Below, piece by piece: positions 1 through 6,206 of a DNA stretch of 11,752 bases; position 1 is the stretch's first letter; the number at the start of each line of letters is the position of its first letter. The stretch is taken from the NCBI GenBank assembly GCA_964531105.1, contig CAZHFN010000048.1, positions 1 to 11,752 of the forward strand. The letters run 5' to 3'. The position numbers and the translations under genes were made by a program. The notes under the pieces were generated by a model. It had not been told where the DNA came from and did no database searches. It saw only the letters and a list, made by a program, of their open reading frames with translations. The stretch comes from UBA2256 sp964531105. Its GTDB lineage: Bacteria; Spirochaetota; Spirochaetia; Treponematales; Rectinemataceae.

Positions 1-683
1 CTGGTGGCCTTGCCGGCGTGGGCCATATCGATGAGGATGCCGAGTTCATTCATCAGGGCGACCGCCTGGCGACCTTTTTCGGTAAGGCCTAGGACTGGGG
101 TACCGTGGGCCCCGCTTAGTGAGCCATGCGCGCCGGAACTGCCTAGTCCGCCGCCAGTGTCGATTGCATTGGGCGCGCCGCCTCGGATTCCCGGCGCCCC
201 GCCGCCGTAGTCGTTGTCGTCGTTGTGGGTGAGGACGGCAACACGCAGGCCGGCTTCGTCGTAGAGGCGCCTAATCCAGCTAAGGTCGCCCTTGGTGGGG
301 CTCAGGCCTTCGTAACCGACGATGGCGGCGAAGCGGCCGGCGGCGAGGGCGTTTTGGAGGTCGGCAGCGCTACGAACCCAAGTGACGGCCTCGCCGGCGG
401 CCGCTAGCTCACGCCTGACAGTAACAATAAACTGCTCGAGATGCTCAGGGAGGGCCGTCTCGCCGGCCATACGACAATCGATAAGGACAGCACCGACTAT
501 GCCGCCCGATTTGATGCGGTTAAGATGCCGCGCCTCTAGCTCGAAAAAATCTTTGGGTGCGCCAAGGTTTTTTTGTGCGTTGCGCGATTTTTCATCGCCC
601 ACGAAACTAGCCGCGTTGCGCGCTTCACGACGACGCACGAGATCCATAAAAACGTCGGCGTGCATATCGAGGATGGGGATCAT
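1..683 (-). CDS. M19 family membrane (renal-type) dipeptidase, C-terminus cut by window edge
   Basis: The frame is open from an ATG at 683 to the window edge, giving 227 residues of an expected 320-400. It reads as peptidase family M19, zinc enzymes that hydrolyse dipeptides, in many bacteria including D-residue dipeptides. Visible marks are the N-terminal HxD metal pair in LDMHADVF (H8, D10), the bridging glutamate E125 in VGYEG, the LTHNDDND motif at 151-158, and GLTEKG followed by LIDMAHA (H222) near the edge. Later metal-site histidines lie outside the window. A Gly/Ala-rich stretch at about 159-198 is longer than the usual loop here. The start is supported by GGAGG six bases upstream. 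It begins 52 bp after the small antitoxin-like gene and probably shares its transcript. The family call is firm; substrate and localisation are not visible. Confidence 0.88.
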   Translation of the reverse strand, partial: MIPILDMHADVFMDLVRRREARNAASFVGDEKSRNAQKNLGAPKDFFELEARHLNRIKSGGIVGAVLIDCRMAGETALPEHLEQFIVTVRRELAAAGEAVTWVRSAADLQNALAAGRFAAIVGYEGLSPTKGDLSWIRRLYDEAGLRVAVLTHNDDNDYGGGAPGIRGGAPNAIDTGGGLGSSGAHGSLSGAHGTPVLGLTEKGRQAVALMNELGILIDMAHAGKAT

Positions 684-735
684 GTAATACCTCCGAGATG
701 CCAACAGAGATCACTTTGTAGTATTAGACAATGTT

Positions 736-945
736 TCATTCATTCCGCAAAATTAGACTTTTCTTAAAATCATCAAAATCGATAAGGCGATTATTTTCAA
801 ACTGCTTTATTCCAATATTAAGTTCATCCTTTAATTTTTTGTCGGAGATGATATTCAATGTCTCTACAATACTCTCGCAGGTATCTTGCCGAAGTAATGC
901 AAAAATCCTTTTCATCACTTTAGAGATTGATAACCGCGTAACCAT
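736..945 (-). CDS. Small antitoxin-like protein (RelB/Phd-type C-terminal pattern), orphan
   Basis: A 69-residue protein starts at ATG 945, with GGAGG five bases upstream, a strong ribosome site that argues for a real gene. I do not recognise a precise family. The C-terminal half (SDKKLKDELNIGIKQFENN, then RLIDFDDFKK) has the layout common in type II antitoxins: a 'sdekl..dl..Gi.q...gr.idfddfk' helix that wraps a toxin. The N-terminal half is basic and could bind DNA, but no clear helix-turn-helix is visible. No toxin gene is adjacent: the M42 stop lies 112 bp upstream and the M19 start 52 bp downstream. The gene is about 33% G+C by hand count, while the flanking peptidase genes are near 60%, suggesting later acquisition. 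It may be an orphan antitoxin, a remnant of a toxin-antitoxin pair, or an unrelated small regulator. Confidence 0.6.
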   Translation of the reverse strand: MVTRLSISKVMKRIFALLRQDTCESIVETLNIISDKKLKDELNIGIKQFENNRLIDFDDFKKSLILRNE

Positions 946-968
946 AGGAACCTCCGACTCAAAGATAC

Positions 969-998
969 ATTATGTACGCCATGTAGTTATCCTGTCCA
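969..998 (-). promoter_or_regulatory. Predicted promoter for the antitoxin-like gene and M19 dipeptidase
   Basis: On the minus strand, TGGACA (998-993) and CATAAT (974-969) are each one base from the sigma-70 consensus and are 18 bases apart. The predicted start near 962 gives a leader of about 16 nt that still contains the GGAGG of the 69-residue gene. A perfect palindrome TACAT-T-ATGTA (966-976) covers the -10, and another, TGTCCA-TCC-TGGACA (993-1007), covers the -35. Both could be operator sites. Prediction by eye only. Confidence 0.5.
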
Positions 999-1007
999 TC
1001 CTGGACA
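993..1007. repeat. Perfect inverted repeat overlapping a -35 element
   Basis: TGTCCA-TCC-TGGACA is a 6-bp inverted repeat with a 3-base centre in the 112-bp gap between the M42 and antitoxin-like genes. It has no T run on either side, so it is a poor terminator. Its overlap with the predicted -35 element makes an operator more likely than an RNA hairpin. Confidence 0.45.
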
Positions 1008-1057
1008 ATCCCGTTATTGTGTCCTCATCTTATACGCCCAATTCTCCTGGCCGCACT

Positions 1058-2152
1058 TCAGCGGCTGTAGCTCAGGATCTCCTTCTCGTAGCGCTCGCGG
1101 TTGAGTGAGCGCAGGAAGGCCAGGGCGAAGTCCTTGGCGGCGCAGTAATCACGGTAGTCCATGATGCTGGAGTTGGTATGGATGTACCTGGAGGGGACGC
1201 CTACGGTGATGGAGGGGCAGCCGGAGCGGGCGGTGTGGACTTCGCCCGAGTCGGTGCCGCCTAAGGCCATGAAGTACTGGAAGGGTATTTTTTTCGCTTC
1301 AGCCAGGCCTGTTGCGTACATGAAAAGGCCGCGGTGGGTTATGGAGGTGCGGTCGAGGTAGCGCAAGAGCACGCCCATGCCCTGCTGGCCCAGTTCTTCG
1401 GGGTCGCCCATGTTGTCGTTGGCGGCGGAGGATTCGAAGACGAGGGAGACGTCGGGCTCAATCATGTAGGCCGCTGTCTTGGCGCCCCGCAAGCCTGATT
1501 CTTCCTGGACCGTGGCGCCGATGTAGAGGTCCACGTCCAGTTCCTCGCTGGCTACTGCTTCCAGAACGTCCAGAGCCAGGGCGCAGCCGAAGCGGTTGTC
1601 CCAGGCCTTGGCGAGCAGCTTTTTGCCGCTCATGAGGGGTACGAAGGGGCCGTCCACGACAATCATGTCGCCGGGGCGGATGCCGGCGTCCAAGACTTCC
1701 TGCTTGGATTCGGCGCCGATATCGATGAGCATTTGATCCAGGGAGAGTAGGCGCTTAGCCGAATCCTCTGGCAGGAGATGGGGGGGTATGGAGGCGACGG
1801 CACCGGGGTAGGCCTGGCCTGTGAGACTGGAATAGACCTTTACCCGCTGTGCCATGACCACGTGCTCCCAGGTTCGACCCAGGGGAAAGAATTTTATAAG
1901 GCCTTTGGGGGTGATCTGCTTGACCACGAAGCCCACTTCGTCCATGTGTCCGCTCATCATAACCTTGGGGGCATTGGGTTTTTTGGAGCGTTTAACCGCG
2001 AAAACCGAGCCGAGGCCGTCGAAGACGAGTTCGTCGCTATGGGCTGAAAGCTGGGTTTTCATGTACTCCCGTACCCGCATTTCATGGGCGGCGATGCCGG
2101 GGATCTGGGTGAGGGTTTGGAATCTTTCTAATTCTTTTTTGCTGGGTGTCAT
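1058..2152 (-). CDS. M42 family metallo-aminopeptidase (glutamyl aminopeptidase/endoglucanase-like)
   Basis: A complete 364-residue protein, the usual length for family M42: cytosolic two-metal aminopeptidases that form tetrahedral shells and trim short peptides. Family metal and catalytic positions are visible: H69 in MSGHMDE, D185 in KAWDNRFG, the pair E217-E218 in TVQEESG (catalytic base and ligand), E240 in VFESS where many members have Asp, and H325 in SRYIHTNSS. GGTDSG at 298-303 is also typical. The gene begins 15 bp after the dppF stop, with an A/G-rich site (AAAGGAAA) upstream, so it is almost certainly the last gene of the dpp operon. That position points to degradation of imported peptides. 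Some relatives are annotated as cellulase or deblocking aminopeptidase; the transporter context supports a peptidase. Confidence 0.93.
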   Translation of the reverse strand: MTPSKKELERFQTLTQIPGIAAHEMRVREYMKTQLSAHSDELVFDGLGSVFAVKRSKKPNAPKVMMSGHMDEVGFVVKQITPKGLIKFFPLGRTWEHVVMAQRVKVYSSLTGQAYPGAVASIPPHLLPEDSAKRLLSLDQMLIDIGAESKQEVLDAGIRPGDMIVVDGPFVPLMSGKKLLAKAWDNRFGCALALDVLEAVASEELDVDLYIGATVQEESGLRGAKTAAYMIEPDVSLVFESSAANDNMGDPEELGQQGMGVLLRYLDRTSITHRGLFMYATGLAEAKKIPFQYFMALGGTDSGEVHTARSGCPSITVGVPSRYIHTNSSIMDYRDYCAAKDFALAFLRSLNRERYEKEILSYSR

Positions 2153-2167
2153 GGGGTGTTTCCTTTT

Positions 2168-3148
2168 TTAGACGAATTGTTCGGCTAAGCGGCAGGCCGC
2201 AAAGCGCCCGGGGCTCACTTCCCTGAGCACGGGGTCGGCAACGCTACATTCAGGCTGTGCATAGGCGCAACGAGGAGCGAAGCGGCAGCCCGGTTTGGGG
2301 TTGATGGGGGAGCTCACTTCGCTTTTAAGGATTATACGGTCTCTTTTGGAGTTGAGCTTAGGTATGGGGATGGCCGAAAGCAGGGCCTGGCCGTAGGGAT
2401 GTATGGGCTTCTTGAAAAGCTCTTCGGTGGGTCCCCGCTCAACAATTTGCCCCATGTACATGATGACGATGTCGTCGGATATGTGCTTTACCACCGAGAG
2501 GTCGTGGGTGATGAAGAGATAAGTGAGGCCCAGCTTTTCCTGGAGGTCCATGAGGAGGTTGAGTATTTGCGCCTGTATGGAGACATCCAGGGCCGACACT
2601 GGTTCGTCGCAGACGATGAATTCGGGGTCCAGGGCCAGGGCTCGGGCTATACCGATGCGCTGCCGTCGGCCTCCGTCCAGTTCGTGGGGGTAGGCGTCGT
2701 AGAGGCGCTCGGCCAGACCTACGGTGGTCATAAGCTGGCGCACTCGTTCCTCGTATTCCAGGTTATTGTTCACTTTCTTGTGGATTTTCAGGGGCTCGCC
2801 GATGATGGACGCCACGGTGTGCCGAGGATTTATGGAGGAATAGGGGTCCTGGAAGATCATCTGCATGCGGGTTCGCAAGCGGTTCATGTCCCGGTCCGAG
2901 GCTGTAGTGACTTCGGTGCCGTCGTAGATTATGGAGCCAGCGGTGGATTCGTGGAGCCGCACCAAGAGCCTGCCGGTGGTGGACTTTCCGCAGCCCGATT
3001 CGCCCACCATGCCCAGGGTTTTGCCCTTGGATATATCGAAGCTTACATTGTCCACTGCGTGTAGGTTTCCCTTGGCCACGTGGAAGTATTTCTTCAGGTT
3101 GTTGACTTTGAGGATGGGAGTATCGGATTTGGGGCTTCTGGCGCTCAT
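2168..3148 (-). CDS. dppF: Dipeptide/oligopeptide ABC transporter ATPase DppF
   Basis: A 326-residue ATP-binding subunit that pairs with DppD to drive DppBC. Walker A is GESGCGKST (49-57), the Q-loop glutamine Q100, Walker B FIVCDE (177-182) and the H-loop H215 (ITHD). The signature reads LDGGR (157-161) instead of the usual LSGGQ. The C-terminal oligopeptide-transporter domain has cysteines at 288, 294, 301 and 319 (CX5CX6CX17C), a pattern that binds a 4Fe-4S cluster in a structurally studied DppD. The start at 3148 is chosen over an in-frame ATG at 3181 because it overlaps the dppD stop as ATGA and has AGGAGG six bases upstream; the longer form would lie inside dppD and lacks family similarity. 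Peptide specificity cannot be read from an ATPase. Confidence 0.94.
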   Translation of the reverse strand: MSARSPKSDTPILKVNNLKKYFHVAKGNLHAVDNVSFDISKGKTLGMVGESGCGKSTTGRLLVRLHESTAGSIIYDGTEVTTASDRDMNRLRTRMQMIFQDPYSSINPRHTVASIIGEPLKIHKKVNNNLEYEERVRQLMTTVGLAERLYDAYPHELDGGRRQRIGIARALALDPEFIVCDEPVSALDVSIQAQILNLLMDLQEKLGLTYLFITHDLSVVKHISDDIVIMYMGQIVERGPTEELFKKPIHPYGQALLSAIPIPKLNSKRDRIILKSEVSSPINPKPGCRFAPRCAYAQPECSVADPVLREVSPGRFAACRLAEQFV

Positions 3149-4119
3149 GCCTGGCCTCCTTCCTTGGAATAGAGGTGGCATTTGACCATGTGGCCTTCCA
3201 CATCGATATCGACTGGGTGCTTGCTGTGGCAGATTTCGGTGGCAAAGGGGCAGCGGGGGCTGAAGAAGCAGCCTGAGGGTAGGTTGGTGGGATCGGGCAT
3301 GAGGCCGGGAATTGGCTTTAAGCGTTCCGAAACCGCGCTCAGGTCGGGCAGAGAACCGAAGAGTCCCTTGGTATAGGGGTGCAGAGGGTTGCCGAAGAGC
3401 TGTTTGACGCTGCCGAATTCGACGATTTCGCCGGCATACATGGTGGCTACTTCATCGCAGTTTTCAGCCACGAGGCCGAGAGAGTGGGTGATGAAGACCA
3501 CCGATGTGCCCTGTTCCTTTATGAGCTTGCGCATAAGGTCGAGCACCTGGGCCTGGATGGTGACATCCAGGGCCGTGGTGGGTTCGTCGGCCAGAAGCAA
3601 TTTGGGGTTGCAGGCCAAGGCCAGGGCGATGACAACCCTTTGTTTCATGCCGCCCGAGAACTGGTGGGGGTATTCCTTGGCCCTGTCGGCGGGTATGCCG
3701 ACGGTTTCCAGCATGGTTTCGGCGGTTTTCCAGGCGGCTTCCTTGCTCACGCTTTCATGCCGCAGGACTGTTTCGGCGATTTGATCGCCCACGGTGAGTA
3801 CGGGATTGAGGGCTGTCATGGGGTCCTGGAAAATCATGGCGATGTCCTTGCCCCGCATGTTCCGCAGTTCGTGCTTGTTCATGGTAAGGACGTCGTTGCC
3901 CGCGAATCGTATGCTGCCGGCGACTATTTTGCCCTGGGGCGCCCTGATCATGTTCAGTATGGAGAGCGCCAGGGTGGTCTTGCCCGCTCCCGTTTCGCCG
4001 ACCAAGCCCAGCACTTTCCCTTTGCGCATGTCCAGGGAAAGGCCGTTGACGGCGTGTATGGTTTTTCTGTTGGAGTAATATTGAACTTCAAGATCGCGCA
4101 ACTCTAGTATGGTTTCCAT
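3145..4119 (-). CDS. dppD: Dipeptide/oligopeptide ABC transporter ATPase DppD
   Basis: A 324-residue ATPase partner of DppF. Walker A is GETGAGKTT (41-49), Q98 forms the Q-loop, the signature FSGGM (154-158) is canonical, and Walker B is LLLADE (174-179). The H-loop is ITHS (H212), with Ser where Asp is usual. The C-terminal domain carries cysteines 284, 290, 297 and 314 (CX5CX6CX16C), nearly the same spacing as in DppF and consistent with an iron-sulfur cluster site. The ATG at 4119 lies 9 bp after the dppC stop, with only a weak AGGCGG-like ribosome site, so translational coupling to dppC is likely. The stop overlaps the dppF start as ATGA. Confidence 0.94.
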   Translation of the reverse strand: METILELRDLEVQYYSNRKTIHAVNGLSLDMRKGKVLGLVGETGAGKTTLALSILNMIRAPQGKIVAGSIRFAGNDVLTMNKHELRNMRGKDIAMIFQDPMTALNPVLTVGDQIAETVLRHESVSKEAAWKTAETMLETVGIPADRAKEYPHQFSGGMKQRVVIALALACNPKLLLADEPTTALDVTIQAQVLDLMRKLIKEQGTSVVFITHSLGLVAENCDEVATMYAGEIVEFGSVKQLFGNPLHPYTKGLFGSLPDLSAVSERLKPIPGLMPDPTNLPSGCFFSPRCPFATEICHSKHPVDIDVEGHMVKCHLYSKEGGQA

Positions 4120-4128
4120 ATCCGCCGC

Positions 4129-5097
4129 CTAACGCTTTAGTTTGGGGTCGAGGGCGTCCCGCAACCCGTCGCCTATGAGGTTGTACGCCAGAACCGTGAG
4201 CAGGATAGTAATGCCCGGCGCGAAGAGCAGATGGGGCGCGTACTGGATGAATTCCCTGGCTTCGGAGAGCATGTTGCCCCACTCTGGCTTGGGTGGAAGA
4301 ATTCCCAGGCCCAAGAAGGAAAGCGAGGCTGCCCAGTTGATGGCCGATCCGACGTTGAGCGTCGATTGGACTATTATGGGCGAGAAAATATTGGGGAATA
4401 TGTGTCGCACAACGATTCTGAAATCCTTGGCGCCTATGCAGCGGGCGGCTTCCACGAATTCCTGGTCCTTGACCGAAATTATGGATGCCCGCACGATTCG
4501 TATATAGCCTGGTATCATAGATGTGGATATGGCTACCAGCAAATTGAAAAAGGAATTGCCCAGGGCCGCGACAATGGCGATGGCCAAGAGAATGGTTGGT
4601 ATGGAGAGGAGAATATCAGTAGCCCGCATTATTATGGTGTCGAAGAGGCCACCTCTGTAGCCTGCGAAGGCTCCAAGCACGCCGCCTACGAATAAGGCGA
4701 TGGCCACGGTGGCAAATCCAATGATCATGGAAACCCTGGCGCCATGTACTAATCGCCCAAGGATGTCCCTTCCGTAGTTGTCCGATCCCAGAATAAAGGT
4801 ATGTTCGATGTCTTTTTCGTGATAATAGACTATGCCGCTTTCTCCCGGCTTTAAGAGGGCGTTTTCCAGGGAGTTGGAGGTGACAAAGTCGTATTCGTAG
4901 AGGAAGTCGGCGAATATGGCCACCAGGGCGAAGACAAGGACTAGGCCTAGGCTTACTACCGCCAGTTTGTTGCGGGAGAGTTGGCGCCAGAATTGGCCGA
5001 AATTTTTGGCGCTGCGGCGCAGGAAGCGCCTGAAATTGCTTTGGCGCCCTGTGGGGCTTAAGGTATCGCCCGGTGTATAGGTACGTGTGTCGCTCAT
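4129..5097 (-). CDS. dppC: Dipeptide/oligopeptide ABC transporter permease DppC
   Basis: A 322-residue inner-membrane permease. It has a long cytoplasmic N-terminus (1-44), a first membrane segment at about 45-65, a periplasmic stretch with LGSDNYGRD (103-111) typical of DppC/OppC, and further segments near 123-147, 160-180, 183-200 and 292-312. The EAA loop that contacts the ATPases is at about 216-235 (EAARCIGAKDF, then HIFPN). The start overlaps the dppB stop as ATGA and is preceded by GAGGAG with six bases of spacing. It forms the translocation pore with DppB. Confidence 0.94.
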   Translation of the reverse strand: MSDTRTYTPGDTLSPTGRQSNFRRFLRRSAKNFGQFWRQLSRNKLAVVSLGLVLVFALVAIFADFLYEYDFVTSNSLENALLKPGESGIVYYHEKDIEHTFILGSDNYGRDILGRLVHGARVSMIIGFATVAIALFVGGVLGAFAGYRGGLFDTIIMRATDILLSIPTILLAIAIVAALGNSFFNLLVAISTSMIPGYIRIVRASIISVKDQEFVEAARCIGAKDFRIVVRHIFPNIFSPIIVQSTLNVGSAINWAASLSFLGLGILPPKPEWGNMLSEAREFIQYAPHLLFAPGITILLTVLAYNLIGDGLRDALDPKLKR

Positions 5098-6092
5098 GCC
5101 GCGCTCCTCTGGGCCGGAGCCTTAGCTTTCTTTTTTGTGTAGCTTGTCTTGATTCGAGGATCTATAAAGCCGTAGAGGATATCCACTAAAAGGTTCATGA
5201 AGGTGAAGGTGAGGGCGACGAAACACACGGAACCCAGGATCTGGGGCGTGTCCTTCTGGTAGATGGCGTCCACCATGATGGTGCCTAGGCCCGGGTAGGA
5301 GAATATTTTTTCGGTGAGCACTGCGCCGCCTAGAAGCTGGCCGAACTGTAGGCCGGCGACGGTGACGACGGGGATGAGGGCGTTTTTGAGCGCGTGCTTG
5401 AAGATTACCACCTTCTCGTCCATGCCCTTTACTCTGGCTGTCCGTATGTAGTCCTGCTCCATGACGTCCAGCATGGAGGATCTGGTCATGCGCATTATTA
5501 TGGCCATGGAGTACATGCTCAAGGTGACGATGGGCAAGACCAGCGACACGAAGTCTCCGGGGTTGGACATGGCAGGAAAGATGCGTAAGTTATTAGCGAA
5601 GGTGTAGATAAGGACCATCGCCGCCCAGAAAACGGGCATGGATGCTCCCAATAACGAAAAAACGGTGAAGATCATATCCAAGGCGGAGTAGGGCCTGGTG
5701 GCCGAGAGTATGCCTATGGGCACTCCTAACAGGAGGGCGAAGAAGAGCGCCCCGGCGGCGAGCACGAGTGTATTGGGGAACGAGCTCAAGATGAGCTCGA
5801 ATACATTTCTATTGGAAATATAGGAGCGGCCTAAGTCTCCGAAGAGCAGGCCTTTATAGCCGAATTCGGGATGCTTGTACCCGAAGAGGAAATGCAGGTA
5901 CTGGACGATAAAGGGTTTGTCCAGGCCCATGTCGGCCTTCATCTGCTTGTAGGCCGCGGGCGAGGCGTTGGGGCCCAGCATCATCTGGGCCGGGTCGGAG
6001 GGAGTGATGTACATGAGGGCGAAGACTATGAAGGTGACGCCGAAAAGGACGGGCACCAGCATCAGAATCCGCCGCAATAGGTATCTGCTCAT
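5094..6092 (-). CDS. dppB: Dipeptide/oligopeptide ABC transporter permease DppB
   Basis: A 332-residue permease from the ATG at 6092, starting MSRYLLRRIL as DppB proteins usually do. Membrane segments lie near 10-29, 103-128, 140-165, 185-200, 240-260 and 290-312. The motif LDKPFIVQY (57-65) and the EAA-like loop (215-241, YIRTARVKG then HALKNALIP) are typical. No good ribosome site precedes this ATG. The frame stays open to a TTG at 6173, which does have AGGAGG nine bases upstream but would add 27 residues encoded by the intergenic hairpin and unlike the family. I keep ATG 6092. How it is translated without its own ribosome site is unclear. Confidence 0.9.
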   Translation of the reverse strand: MSRYLLRRILMLVPVLFGVTFIVFALMYITPSDPAQMMLGPNASPAAYKQMKADMGLDKPFIVQYLHFLFGYKHPEFGYKGLLFGDLGRSYISNRNVFELILSSFPNTLVLAAGALFFALLLGVPIGILSATRPYSALDMIFTVFSLLGASMPVFWAAMVLIYTFANNLRIFPAMSNPGDFVSLVLPIVTLSMYSMAIIMRMTRSSMLDVMEQDYIRTARVKGMDEKVVIFKHALKNALIPVVTVAGLQFGQLLGGAVLTEKIFSYPGLGTIMVDAIYQKDTPQILGSVCFVALTFTFMNLLVDILYGFIDPRIKTSYTKKKAKAPAQRSAA

Positions 6093-6113
6093 TTGTGGAA
6101 TCCGGGGCAACGA

Positions 6114-6156
6114 GCCCCCGACCTGGCTGGCGAGAATCGCCGGCCAGGTCGGGGGC
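6114..6156. repeat. Strong intergenic hairpin between dppA and dppB
   Basis: The arms 6114-6127 (GCCCCCGACCTGGC) and 6143-6156 (GCCAGGTCGGGGGC) are perfect 14-bp complements. Inside them GGCGA (6129-6133) pairs with TCGCC (6137-6141) around a 3-base loop, with one mismatch between the two stems, so about 19 of 20 positions pair. No T run follows on the minus strand, so it is not a standard terminator. It lies 22 bp upstream of the dppB start, in the 114-bp gap after dppA. Similar hairpins after binding-protein genes stabilise the upstream mRNA and lower permease expression; that role here is inferred. Confidence 0.85.
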
Positions 6157-6182
6157 GGGACCCAGCCAAGCAACCCAAACGG

Positions 6183-6205
6183 CCTCCTGGCGGGATCCCT
6201 CCTGG
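6183..6205 (-). repeat. Tandem CCAGGAGG repeats (ribosome-site-like) after dppA
   Basis: On the minus strand CCAGGAGG occurs at 6205-6198 and again at 6190-6183, a 15-bp repeat immediately after the dppA stop. Each copy contains a full Shine-Dalgarno AGGAGG. Neither is at usable distance from the dppB ATG (about 90-110 bases). The second copy is nine bases from an in-frame TTG at 6173 and four bases from an out-of-frame TTG at 6178. Confidence 0.6.
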
Positions 6206-6206
6206 G

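Noticed and set aside
731..1108. 125-codon plus-strand open frame across the AT-rich gap
   Set aside because: It overlaps the better supported minus-strand 69-residue gene and the M42 3' end, and has no convincing ribosome site.
2399..3064. 221-codon plus-strand open frame
   Set aside because: It lies wholly antisense to dppF, whose motifs are unmistakable, and encodes no recognisable domain.
3149..3181. Eleven-residue N-terminal extension of DppF from ATG 3181
   Set aside because: The ATGA overlap and AGGAGG at 3148 fix the start; the extension lies within dppD and is not family-like.
3379..4107. 242-codon plus-strand open frame
   Set aside because: It is antisense to dppD and a by-product of GC-rich codon use; its translation resembles no family I know.
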